Assembly: GCA_947568835.1 (NCBI GenBank)
Contig: OX387605.1
Span: 22,820,418-22,884,417 of the forward strand
Source: Protonemura montana
Taxonomy: Eukaryota; Arthropoda; Insecta; Plecoptera; Nemouridae
Direction of reading: 5' to 3'
DNA length: 64,000 bases
Shown here: positions 49,986 to 61,907 of the stretch, one piece after another
Layout of the letters: every line of letters begins with the position of its first letter
Position numbering within the stretch: the first letter of the stretch is position 1
Notes under the pieces: model-generated
The model's database searches: none
Told to the model about the DNA's origin: nothing
What the model saw: only the letters and a program-made list of their open reading frames with translations
Made by a program: the position numbers and the translations under genes

Positions 49986-51138
49986 GGCCAACAAACAATC
50001 AGACGAGCACAGCACCCTGACACGGAGCGTTTCAAATAAAATGGTTCCTGCAACTGCAATTAACCGCGTCCTGCAAGCGCGGCACTCAAGCATCCCTCTG
50101 CAAGATTGATTCGCGACCAGCGAAGCGTGGCCGAATTTTTCTCGGCGGGTCAGGTTAGAGAACTGGATTAGCTGTCTGGTTGGTATTCCTTTGGTGCGGG
50201 CGTCATTTCAACTCTAATTACACAGTACTTCTGCTTCCTTGGCCGGCTTTATTGCAGTAATATTACCCACCTATTCGCAGCCTTGAAAACGAACATAATT
50301 GATCCTCGGTCTTCTCTCCTGCCTACACAATGATGGATGCCTTCTTTTATAAGACAATACACAAATTCCTGAACCCAAGGCCGACATTTTTCTGAATATC
50401 AAGCGGTAACCCTTAAAAAACTTATCAAGAATCCATCTGAGAAGGTGAAATTAGCATCATTCTGTCTGCGACAGCGAGTAATAAATTGAACATTTGATAA
50501 TCGAAAAGGATGGCGGAAAAAACCACAAGCATTGGGCAGCGGACACAAACCATTCTCAGCCATGACTCTTCTACATTTCTCAAGTGATAAAGAATGTATG
50601 CGTCTTTCTCATAAGGAGTTTCAGTCTACATTTCAAACAGTACAAACAATCAATCCGTGACACGCATCGACGACGCAACGCAGCAATCAGCTGGCTGTCA
50701 GTGCGACTGTCACTGTCACTGTCATCATGACCGCCAAACCACCTGGCCAGAGGCACCGGCTAATCACGTGTCCACACCTACCAACTAATTCCAGGGTGAC
50801 TTGCACTTTCTACCAATGGCGGGCGAGTCCGCAGGCCACGACTGACTTGTAACAACAAAGCTACACTCTGGCCGGCGATAGACCACTACAACAACGAGGA
50901 TGGATTTTAAAAAGCGCGATCACCAATTAATAAGCTTATTTATATACACGATCGAAATCTTTCTGACATCTATTAAAGCAAGCCCCGACACGAAGATTAC
51001 ACTGACAAAGGTTTGATCGAAAGACAGTTGCGTTATAGCAGTGTCATGCTCGGATTAGTTTCTGTAATAGCATGAGAATGTACGCGTTCAATTGACAGCT
51101 AGCTGTGTGTAAGGGGCCCGATGTTGAAGGCAGTGTCC

Positions 51139-51153
51139 GGGGGGGGGGGGGGG
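51139..51153. repeat. Poly-G run (15 G)
   Basis: Fifteen G followed by AAGGAGGGGAGGTGGGGGGG, so the purine-rich G tract extends to about 51173. Confidence 0.93.
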
Positions 51154-51360
51154 AAGGAGGGGAGGTGGGGGGGTTTCATTAGCACATGTTTTACGCACAT
51201 AAAGTTGATCCGAATCTTGGCTTCATCTTGTTCATCTGCCGAGTCATCCCTGTAACCACTCGTAGATCGAGCGACCATAGAATACAGCCTAGCGCTCGAC
51301 GCAATGAGTTCGTGACAATCCACGCTCGCTACTCGAGGTGCCCACTTGAAACTACACAAA

Positions 51361-51393
51361 CTCCTTGCCATCTCCTTGCCATCTCCTTGCCAC
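51361..51393. repeat. 11-bp tandem, 3 copies
   Basis: CTCCTTGCCAT, CTCCTTGCCAT, CTCCTTGCCAC. Confidence 0.9.
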
Positions 51394-53008
51394 CGACTCC
51401 TTGGGATTTGTGCCAACCAGTGCCTTGATTGACAAGCTCGAAAACTTCCCGCGAAGCACCCGTAAAGTTGCCGACACAGGCACAAAAGAGGGGTACTGAC
51501 AAATTATTTTCAAACCAGATTCTAAAATTGATCCTCGCGTCTCGGCAAGCGACAGACCATGGCGATAGTTGTGTTTGTAACTTTGTATTGTTTCACAACG
51601 CTCTTTCTAGTGCATAGCAAGTAAGTAGTAACAGATTTGATCTAATATTATTTGAGCTTTTATAGCGACAAAAGTATGACAGTAATAATTTACGACCGGC
51701 ATACCGAGAACCAGCCTCCGGCTTACAATTAATTAATAACTTATCGTAAAACTTCCGCGATGGATAATAAAATCAATTGACAGCCGGCGCGTAAAACGGT
51801 GCGTGCACGCCATACCACCACCAAACGCAACACGTCCAATCTCGTAACAAACCTCGCGATTGCCTGTCCCTCAAACATGCCTGCAACTATGCACAGAGCA
51901 TCCACGCTCCCAAAGTAATAAGTGCACGAGTTTTTTTTGCTACGGAGATAAATTGAGTCAAGAATACACGGTAGCTTAAAAGTGGAGCAAAATGAAATAA
52001 GCCGTAGTCATAAAGCATACTACGTGGGGCCACGGAATAAGCATTTAATACGTTTTTCACGTGTACATGCTCGTGCAAGTTACACGTGGTCCCTAAATCC
52101 CACGTGTAGGTGGCAAGGCGAAGCGTACGTGGCTTGCTTAGCATGCATCAGCCGCATAGCATGTCATACACGTGTGTGAACAGTGAGCGATCTCTCCTGA
52201 TCTCTCCTGATCTGGCCGTGTCTTGATACTTCTTACTCTGTTAGCTTCTTGTCTCACCCCGGACAAGACATATCCCTAGTGCACGAACGACTTATTACAA
52301 TATTACAATATGAGCATTTGTAAGTCGACACGTAATCCTCCGTGCATCCCATCGCCTAAAGATCAAGGTAATATTTCATTTCGTACGGAGCTCGCACATG
52401 CTCACGTTGAAATCGAACATAAATGTTAGTTGATCCTATCCGTTTCATTTATTTTCTATTTATCCAGCGTCCATGCTTCACGCGCGTCGCGACCGGACCG
52501 CGCGCTTTTTCGGGTTCGTTTGGTAAGATTAATTAATTACATGGACCGCAACTTACGGTAGCCAAGAATTCGTGGAGAGGTCTTGATTAATCCCGACGCC
52601 TTCCTCCTCGGCAATGGCACCGTTAAATTGAAAGTCATGGTAACTGATTACTCAGCTGCAAAGAAATCATTTTTATAGTAGAGACGAGTTTTTTTTCTGC
52701 GCTGAAACACAGCTGGAAATTGGTATCTGCAGTTGAATCTGCAGCGATTCCATGCCAAAGACAACCACCAAGCCAACACCGCTTTGTCGTTGGTGAAAAG
52801 AGAGGTTGTTTTGCGTTGCGAGCTTGGAAAACGACTCGCAATCTGCATTCTCCTTACACTTTGAGCCATCGAGCCGTGAATTCAGACTCTAAAAGCCTAA
52901 GTGGTTCACATTCGGATTTTAGGGAATGCCATTTGACCTATTTGCGCTACCGCATGCAAGGACCACCGCATCCTTCTTATCCTCCCTGATCCATCCACCA
53001 TCCCTCAC

Positions 53009-53098
53009 CGAAAGTGTAACCGCGCTGCATAGGAGGCGGATGTCGATCATGCCGATATGGATCTCCTGGATGACGGCGTTGAATTCATCGCGCGGACA
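53009..53098 (-). CDS. Candidate internal exon, product unknown
   Basis: On the minus strand a 90-bp segment is bounded by AG (plus 53099-53100) and a donor TCG|GTGAGG (plus 53003-53008). It reads 30 whole codons (phase 0 to 0), with a strongly C/G-ending third-position pattern over the first 22 codons (for example GAATTCAACGCCGTCATCC). The peptide begins CPRDEFNAVIQEIHIGMID and looks amphipathic and acidic like a folded domain, but I cannot assign a family. Weaknesses: the acceptor's pyrimidine tract is poor, the plus strand is also open over the same bases, and no neighbouring exon is evident. It may be chance; I give it low confidence. Confidence 0.2.
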
Positions 53099-53589
53099 CT
53101 CGACGCCACAACCCACCCTCAACCGTCAAAACACGAGACTCCGCAACATTGTCCGCCAATGCGTGGACACTCAATTCCCCAACTGTTTGATAGAGTTTGA
53201 CACATTTCCCATTTATACTAAATCTCCCTGCGCTCTCGGCTTCCAGCAGACCGATTCTTATTTTTCGTAATTTCCTCTTTTCATGCCATGCATTCGGCAT
53301 TCGAGGTTTTATCGGACGTCCATCTACGAACATGTCGTACCACTAGCTGGCCAGATCCATAACAGAGTCACCATCAAACTTATCATGCTGTCTCCCTTAT
53401 TATCTTCATGGCCGATCGTCAGGATTTCTTTGTTAGGTAAATTTCTTAGTATCAATCAACGCTATCTCTATGCATATCTTTCTTCTAGCTACAAAAGAAG
53501 ACATCCCGAATTCGAGCAAATCCTCGAATGGAGCGGCGGTGGTAGTCAATTTGCTAGAATTTCACCAGATTTTGCGCTGGATGTTGGCT

Positions 53590-53615
53590 GCTGGATGCTG
53601 GATGCTGGATGCTGG
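53590..53615. repeat. 7-bp tandem (GCTGGAT)3
   Basis: Three perfect GCTGGAT units plus GCTGG; the reverse strand gives a Ser/Ile/Gln/His peptide that has no meaning as a gene. Confidence 0.9.
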
Positions 53616-55915
53616 CGCTGAAAACACTGCTGTCCTACGCTATCGGCGCCCACCGAACATCGAGCGACTCGTTGCCTAGCGCGGCGATATCGGTCGGGCA
53701 CACGCCGGTATAATTGGATCATCAAAACCGATCGATCGACGTTTCTACTCAATTAAAGAATGCGGCTTCTGGCTGTTGCTCCTCTGAGGCCCGTGCTCAG
53801 ATAGGACCAATCCGGGGGATACATCATTAGGAGATTACTATCAAAGAGGCTCACGACAATAAAACAAGTCGTATCATAAAGAAAGGAAGCATAAAACTTG
53901 ACAGCCATCAAATTATATAAGACCTTATTAATAATCAGTGGTATTAATAAGCTGTGCAATCAAAATAACACGTCGTTCGTCATTTTTATATTCTTATTTA
54001 TGTGTTGTTTCGAGGCAATAGGCTATTGATGGCGGCCATTCGTGTCCATAAAATAGGGACGTAAAGTCTCTGCGAGGGCCGTTTGGGCCTATTGGTTGCC
54101 TAGCCGCCGACGCAATAGCTGCCCGGCACCGTCATCGGCACAGGCACGGGCAGTACATTTAATTAATATTTGCATTTACTTCTTAGGCCCTCAACTCTCA
54201 CAATGAGGAGGAGGGAGAGGGTCAGCCAAGACTTCCGGGCTTGAATTAAAAAAAACTGGGTGCGGGTCCCGCTAAATTTGTGCATCTCTAATTCTATTTT
54301 GCCGGAAATCTTGGAATGTCAGCCAAAGGCAACGGATTTCAAATGTGTTCTCTGAACTAGCCATGGGCAGTGCACCATTCTTCGGGCTTCAAACCGAGTC
54401 GTGATCCCAAAATGCGCTGCCTGACATCAAATCTCAAGGTACTCTCGTCTAGTGGCACTGCATCGACAAGTCTTGGTCGGATTCCGAAGCGCACAAAAAA
54501 ACCACAAGGCACATAACTCATGTCTCATGACCATCTAGCGATCGTGAATTTTGTTTATGATTAGTGTTCATTAGCGGTGAGCATTAAAATTCAGTCCATT
54601 GCCATTTTATTGCCAACTGGCACAATACCTGCTAGGCGAGAAGCCACCACTAAAGCCGCGCCATAATGCAGACTCTGATTGCGACCTAACAGCACTTGGT
54701 TTTTTCTAGTACCAGTACAAGGGCAATTAATTATGCTAATTTCTCGCCGAGAGTCTTATTATTATAGATAATTTTATGAGGTTAATTACAGTAAGTTGTT
54801 TAATAAAACATTTTTCCCCGTTCCATCTTCATAGCTGTTCTGCAGATAAGTGCGTCTTAGCGTGCGAATGTGTATGTGTTCGTGTGTTTGCGTGCATCCA
54901 TTTATTTGGGCACAATTTTACAAGCCACGCATGAACTGCGCATGGACTGCGCACGGACTGAGATAAAGCGACAGCAGCCTCACTTTATCCCACCGTGCGT
55001 GGGGGCAGCTTGCGTCGCGTTGCGTGCAAGCACCCAGTTGAAGTGAGTGCGACGCCTTACGCAAGCTGCGGCGTCCAAGTTGCAGTTATGAGTCACAATG
55101 AGCCGGTTAACCTTCGACCCGCAAGTTAACCCCAGTTAAACTCTAGGCCGGAGACTCCCATCCTCATCAAGTCTGTGTCCAAATAGAATCAGCAAGTCGC
55201 GCCTGTCGAGAGTGGGTGCTGAAGACCACCGTAAGATCGGGCAGGGCTCTGCGCCGAATAACGTCACAAGATTACCATTCTTCATTGGACACTGCTTTTT
55301 GTTTCCTAAAGATTCTAATTGTTTTATTGGCAAATTGACCTGTCGTCAAGTAACGTTCAAAATAAATTGCCTGATAATTGTTGGTGCCACTTAAAAGCCA
55401 TCCTTATTATGAAAATGCAATTACATTATTATGCCCCGCTCTAGCTCGAAGTGCAGTGGCTTACTTCACACGCACGCCATTGGTTAGCGTTTGACAACGT
55501 CTTGAGAGACGCTTTCGTAAGTGACGTGCATTTGTCTCCATGGGCTATCAATATCGCTGCAAGATGCTGTGATGCAGCTAAAGAGCTTCTAGGCAAAATC
55601 AACTGCAAGCATGTGTTGTGTTTTCCTTGGCACCACCTCCACCCTCCAGAGACGACGCCGCCGTCGCCGTCGCCCTCCAGTATGGCAGCAGCCTCATGTG
55701 ATCTTACTTTACGCTTCGAGAAACTTGAAAACTAAAAGTAAACAAGAATCAAACTAACTAAACCCATTTGCAAGAATGCTATGAAAGTGAGTAATGATGA
55801 AGCTGAGGAGCAGGCTACGAGCGGGATTCGAACATCGGGGTAGCAGATGAAAAATGCATGTGATTACAGAGTGAGGAGAGATTATTTGTGAGTTGCTACT
55901 GCCTTGTTGTTTTTT

Positions 55916-55944
55916 GCCGCCGCCGCCGTTGCCGCCGCCGCCGC
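55916..55944. repeat. (CCG)n trinucleotide repeat
   Basis: Nine CCG units with one GTT-type interruption in the middle. Confidence 0.9.
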
Positions 55945-56663
55945 GAGATTTGTGTATTTAAAACTTTGCCTCATGCGTGGGCGCATGCGAGCAGTTATAT
56001 ATTTTCGGGGATTTCAAGTTTCAGTTTTTGCCAGTAAAAGTTGAGAAGCTATAAAAAGCTGATGGCTCAATAAACTTGTCGAAAAAGTTTGAATTTTACT
56101 CTTCTTTCCCGAGCCATAATAGCGCTATAAGCTTTCACTGCAGGTGGGCCTCTCTTCCGTGCGAGGCAGATGTTTACCAACACTCGCATACTTGACGACT
56201 ATTTTATTTTAATTTATTGATTTGTTAAAGGACGTCTTGGTGCTCGACGCCGATGGGCCCACAGCAAGAGGTCGCTCCCATGCTGACACTGCGTCCAGAT
56301 GAACAAGTCCCGCGATGAAAACCTCCAGCGACGAGAGAAAATTTATAAATAACTCCTAATAAAGGAGATCATTTCGTAATTATAAAATCTCGTCCTAAAT
56401 TCGAGCTGCGCACAAAATAGCGACATTGCCAGGATATCAGTTTAGGGTTGCTGACCACATAAAGCCATTTCTGCGATTATTTTAGGATCAGCTTGCAATT
56501 AATGTGCGCAGTATGTTTCCCCTGCTCACTGCCCGCTGGTTCGAGTCAACATATCTTGTGCCCTGTTGATTAGGGCATGATATCCCGCCATTATGCACGC
56601 TGGTAACCCGTATGGTAGCGCAGCGCGAAGCATAAGTCGTTCGGAGCCCGTGCAGTGGCTGCG

Positions 56664-56711
56664 CTGCGCAGCAAATGCCTGCTCTGCGCAGCAAATGCCT
56701 GCTCTGCGCAG
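56664..56711. repeat. 20-bp tandem, 2.4 copies
   Basis: CTGCGCAGCAAATGCCTGCT at 56664-56683 and 56684-56703, then CTGCGCAG at 56704-56711. Each copy carries the 8-bp palindrome CTGCGCAG, so it has three palindromes spaced 20 bp, about two helical turns. Confidence 0.93.
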
Positions 56712-59700
56712 AGACTGCATGGGTTGCACACGACGTGGTTAAAATTCGGTATGAAAATACACCATAAATTCGGTCCCAGTAGGAGACTCGTTATTTTATA
56801 TGGTGCACTAAAAAGTAAAAATACAGGAACACGCTTACCGGTTCCGCTAAAATTGGTAAACTATTTTGATTTCTATCTATGTTGCATCGGTAATAAACAG
56901 ATATTTCAAAGAAAAAAGTGCTATCAATTTGTTACTCCTGTAGAAAATATTTGTTTCCGCACATTTTTGAACCAGTATCCAAGTGTGACGACAATTTCTT
57001 CGGCATTTGACTCATATGTTCGAAACAGAGTGAAGTCCTAATTAGTCTTAATTAATTTATGACCCCGATGGAAGTTTCGGCGCTAAGTTCTACGTTTATG
57101 CTAATTCACTGCCAAGAATCGACGTGCAAGCTTCTAGGCAATCAGTGCAACGGAATCACACCGATAGAGATCGCGAACACGTCATCACTGCAGAATGATT
57201 CATAGCCATGGTGTGCGCTTCTCGGTTGAGCTGCATCACTCGACGAATACGATCAAAAAGCTAGTCGCTCCGAGGGCAACGGAGTGCAGAGGGTCAGCGA
57301 GCTCTTTGCATCGAGTTCTTGTTTGTAGCAATCAGAGGATGCGTCAACGGTGCGTACCACGATTCATGCGTGCGTCAACGTGCAGCGTCGGCCAGTGTCT
57401 GTTTAGCAAGTAATACGGCTTACTAAAGTATTCTCATTCGCATTCGGCGGGCGTGCCAGACGGTCGAAGACACCTGTGCTGTGTAGTATATTATGCACAT
57501 GCACTTTAAACTGTTCAAAACTAACATCGCAATTAGCTTTGGACCCGTTATGCACCTTGTAAGTGTGATTCAAAAGACGGTTAGAGAAATGACGGTAGTT
57601 GAGTTCTTTTTTGTTGTTCTTTTTTTATTATTAAGTACGACTACTTTTTCATTAGGATAACTCCTTGTTAACCTAAAAGTGCAAATCAAGATGTCATCAT
57701 ATACTTGCTCACGCGATAACAAGCACTATAACAGACAGTTAGTTTCGTCAACCTGGCCCTCTCCAACATGACCTTTATTTCTGCGTAGGTGACAAAACAG
57801 GTAACAGTATTTTGTCTCTACGCAGAGGACAATACACATCGTGCCTAAATCTGAATGGTCACACGAATCTGAGATTTCTCCAGAGCGGCTGCGGTCGTAA
57901 AGATGTTTTTTAAATGCACGTGCAGCGCCTAATTGGGGATTTGAAATTCACCCCACGGTAGTCGTAACAGAGGTCAATGCACATTGGAACAAAACAATCG
58001 GATACATGACAGATAAAACAACAGGCGAGCACTCTGGGTGAAATCTAGGCGACGTGGACGGGAGTCTGAAATTTGAAAAGCTTCCGCTAGCTTCATGCGT
58101 ATGTGAGCTGGTAAAATTTCGTAATTACCTAGGTGTTTGTGTTGTCATTTGCATCGGTGCTTTCTGGTGAAGAATATTAAAACGCACGTCCGTTTTCGAC
58201 CACGAATGTCCATTACTGAACTTCATGAATAATCAATCTCGGCCGTCACGATTGCGACCGTGGCAAAACCAAACGGACACACTCACACAGACCAGTTAGA
58301 GCACTTTTTATCACCGACTCAGTTTGACGTGACGGTCGTAATTTGAATTTGTGTTTTTGGTCAAATCTTGTGTGCTTGATGCAATTAAAACTTGAAAATA
58401 AACGAAGCTACATTCATGAAACGTGTTTCAAGATTGGCAATGGCAAGTGGAGGTTGATTGCTATTAGAGAATAGAATTGATTACAACTATTTTAGATGAT
58501 TTATTTTTTTGAAAGGATTTTATAATATCGTGCGTGCATTTCGTGCGACACTGGAACATGGTGGAACGCTAAACTGGTAGGGCCATTAAAATTAGGCGCA
58601 GAAAAAACGAAAAAAAAATGGTTGTAAATGTCGTGCCCGTGTGCGAATCAAGAACCAGATGGAGGCAAGCCCAATATCCAGTCTCATCAACCGACCGAGG
58701 TCCAACTCTATACACAGGCCATATAACAAAACATTAAAATTGATTACCTCAATTATACAATTAGTTTAAGTTAAACAATACTTATATGGCAGAACAAGGT
58801 CAATCAGTCAATTCTTATCTCCAGCAGAATGAACGTATTCAGTTTGCCAAGGAAAGTAGCTAGTTATAAAATGAAACGCTCTTACTGGCTGGCCTTGGCA
58901 TGACAAGAACACCATTGCTCACCACATCCTTAGCTTCCTGGTGTCAAAGTGGAATAATTGAAAGCACAAGTTTGAGTTTCTTCACTTGCAAAGCCCAAGC
59001 AAGATCGCTTAGAAATCTCCTGGGTGGACAGAGCAACATGCTTATGTGCATACATGAACAGGGATATGAATTATGAGAAGCGTTTAAGACTACATCCAGG
59101 GAAAAAACTAATAATTCTGCGGTGAACAGACATGATGGACTGCAAATTGCCATTTGGATAGGCAAAAGAGAAAGATCAACTCCATTGAAAACTGTTCGCC
59201 TTTGGCCGTATTTCGTAAGCAAACGTTATGCATAGATTTAATATTAGGAATGCCGGCCTTTGGGATAGAGGCAAAAGGCGCAGATATGCGGACGCGACCG
59301 GGCCGGGTGATTTGGTCCAAGTCCATTTGCACCATCGAGAGCACCCGTCTAACGGCCAATTCCAGAAAACTGAAAACAGCTATCTGCTTGCCGCCTACCG
59401 TCCCACGCATCACATTGCAGCGAGATTTCCGATATTTCAATATTTAGTAGGCTATATTCTTCAGAAAGGCTACTTAATATTTCACATTTTCACTTTCCAC
59501 ATAGCCATCTACAGAGCATTCATCCGCCAGGCTGTACCAAGCCGTTGTCAGTGAAATGGCTTTTCTTATCGAAGTGAAAAACATCTCAGTTATGTTTTTA
59601 CTGTTACTATGCGTTACTCTGAACGGGCCAAATAAACGCTCGTCCACAACGATATTTCAATTTACTATCAGTGTATTTTTATACGGAGTTATTCATGGCA

Positions 59701-60088
59701 CGTGTTTTATATTTGATCTGATTAGAAACTGTGTTTCTTTGTGTAGGAGCTCTCTTCTCACTGCCACTGTCCTCACTGAAAAGCGTGCTTTGTGGTAAAC
59801 CAACTGTTTTAGTTGATTGCGTAGCGAATGCCCGGGTGTTTGTGGTATTGCACCAATAAGAATGTAAAACGTTCCTTTCGTGCATAATTCAATGAATGCT
59901 CACTGTCTTTGGAGTTTATTGTAATTTAGGGTCCTAATTTATCTTTGCGGCAGCGGTGGCGGCGCCCCTCATGATATGGTAAAACGAGAATAAAACTTAA
60001 TGCAGAATTCCGAATGAGATAACCGCGATTTTATTAGACGTAAGAATGAGCAGGCGTAAAGTGTGTTCCCAAGGGTGTGTATACGCGC

Positions 60089-60165
60089 GTACGGGGTCGG
60101 CGGAGCCAGAGGAGCCCAAAGCCCTCCCTCCGTCGACCCTAACCCCTGGAGGGCTTCGCCCGTAC
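60089..60165. other. Nested GC-rich inverted repeats
   Basis: Outer arms GTACGGG (60089-60095) and CCCGTAC (60159-60165) enclose inner arms AAGCCCTCC (60119-60127) and GGAGGGCTT (60148-60156). Both are perfect. The string GCCCAAAGCC at its centre also occurs on the minus strand of the palindrome near 24.28 kb, hinting at a decayed dispersed repeat. Confidence 0.6.
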
Positions 60166-61372
60166 CGCACCCAACCTAAACATGTGCCCAGGTTGCCGAC
60201 TAGGATGCTAAAAAAATAAACGCGCTCATTACGGAAACATAAAATGCAAATTCAAGGCGCTACATTCTGTGAAAAACAAATTAAAGTTTCAGCTCAGTTC
60301 AGCTGATGAGATTTTTGGTTTAGCAAGTCTCATGTTTGGACCAATAATAAAATTCCGTTTTTTTTTAATTCCGAGTTTTTCACTAGAACATGCCTGTTCT
60401 TGGTGAAGATGTCATGCCTGGAGCTGTACGACTTAATAATGATATTCGTCAGGACTGATCGTATCCTACGTTGTCCTGGCATAAACTTTGAATATCCTTT
60501 GCTCCTGCGAGCGAAGTTGTCCCCCCCAACTTCCTACTCTCAATCATTGTTGCTCCCGCCTGGGCTCATAGCCCACCCTTTCATAAAAATTGTATGCTAA
60601 GAAAGTAAAATCTCTTGTGAAAATACTTAACGCTCTCGCGCAAATCACGTGGCATTCAGAATCGCCGCTTTGGGCGACTCCGAGTTTTCTTTACAATTCA
60701 AAAGAGTAGAATCATTACGATTTCATAATGGATTAAGAAAATTATATTTTTTTTTTTTCAAATAAATTTCCCATAATGTCGACTGCTACTTTTTAAGGAC
60801 CCCGCGGCCTGGCGTGGAGTAGTACCCAGCTCCTTGAAGGAGACGAAGAACATGCAGCAATCCGAGAGAGTAGCTGTGTGAAAACTAAGGGTGGTGGGTG
60901 GGGGACAAGGGGTGGCAATTACACTTGAAATTAATCAAGCTGTTAGCTGAGATTCAATACGAGCTCTGACACTCGGCCCATGTAATTTGTTGTCTATGTT
61001 CACAGCACCCACCCCTACACCCACCCGCCCCCCACCGTCAGCCAAGTTGTTTAATGACGTTTGCTTTCCTTACGAATGCCTTGCCGGCGAGCGACAAAGC
61101 TGAGCGATCCTTAGTCGCCTTATATCTTGCACATGTTTACTCCGTGGTCACGTTACTTTCTTTATGTGTTTGATAAACACTACGTCTTCATCCCCTTGCT
61201 TTCGCCTTTTCCCCAAATGACTTTCCTCGCCCACGACACGGCCCCATCCCAAGCCCCTCTGGTCGCCATGCAAGGCAATTACAAGTCCCCGGTCCCCGAA
61301 TGTTTGTGCAGGTCTGTTGAACTTACGAGTCCCCGAAACACCCGACCGACCGACCCACTCGTCGAGCGGATC

Positions 61373-61396
61373 GGCGTCGGCGTCGGCGTCGGCGTC
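61373..61396 (+). repeat. (GGCGTC)4 hexamer locus
   Basis: Four perfect units, the longest hexamer run of the window; produces the Val-Gly and Asp-Ala runs in overlapping frames. Confidence 0.93.
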
Positions 61397-61545
61397 GCGG
61401 CGCCTTCTCAACGCGTTGGACTCGAGTTTCCGGCCGACGAACGCCGAAGATTCATTAGAACCCCCGACCCCGGTCGCCACCTAACTGTCTTCTCTCATTT
61501 CGAAATTATCTCACTTGAGATGGCATTTATTGTCGCTGCAGGCTT

Positions 61546-61566
61546 GGGGGGGGGGGGGGGGGGGGC
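61546..61566. repeat. Poly-G run (21 G)
   Basis: Twenty-one consecutive G on the plus strand, about 150 bp after the hexamer locus. Confidence 0.95.
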
Positions 61567-61820
61567 GTCGTGTGCTCCCGCACAGAGGGCCTTTCCGCCG
61601 ACGTCACGTGTTGATCGTACCCCGAAGCGCACTCTCGCTTTGCGTGCGTCGGGACGCCTAAGGGACGTTGTGGATGGCAAGTGGGAGGGGGAAGGGGGCT
61701 TCCGCCCTTCTTAGCCCGGCTCGGGGTTGTATGCGACGAGTTTCTAGCGTCTGACTTCCGGTCACCGCGTCTTGCGCTACACTTCGAGTCCATCAATTAT
61801 GAAAGACGGCTTTGCAAGTA

Positions 61821-61837
61821 CCCCCCCCCCCCCCCCC
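61821..61837. repeat. Poly-C run (17 C)
   Basis: Seventeen C on the plus strand; complementary to the G15 run 55 bp further on. Confidence 0.95.
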
Positions 61838-61892
61838 GGCCTGAAACACATCTCTTGGAAGCGCCAGGCGCCTAAAAGACTGTTAGTTAGAA

Positions 61893-61907
61893 GGGGGGGG
61901 GGGGGGG
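61893..61907. repeat. Poly-G run (15 G)
   Basis: Fifteen G on the plus strand; with the preceding C17 it could form a pure G-C stem of 15 bp around a 55-nt loop. Confidence 0.95.

Larger units (their letters stand above)
38264..53008. other. Region without a recognised gene
   Basis: Contains the longest non-repeat open frame of the window (39076-39795, minus, 239 codons), which lacks any motif I recognise and is overlapped by other open frames, so I do not call it. Other frames (46756-47172, 47462-47830, 48064-48489, 49357-49635) are likewise unidentifiable. No RNA gene with a full signature is present; a tRNA-like box pair at 43.7 kb is listed separately. Confidence 0.5.

Noticed and set aside
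56530..56660. tRNA-like strings GGTTCGAGTCAAC and GGTAGCGCAGCGCG
   Set aside because: Neither pairs with a properly spaced partner box, and no stems form.
61127..61714. 195-codon plus-strand frame
   Set aside because: Runs through the (GGCGTC)4 repeat and the G21 run, which supply its Val-Gly and Gly tracts; no domain.
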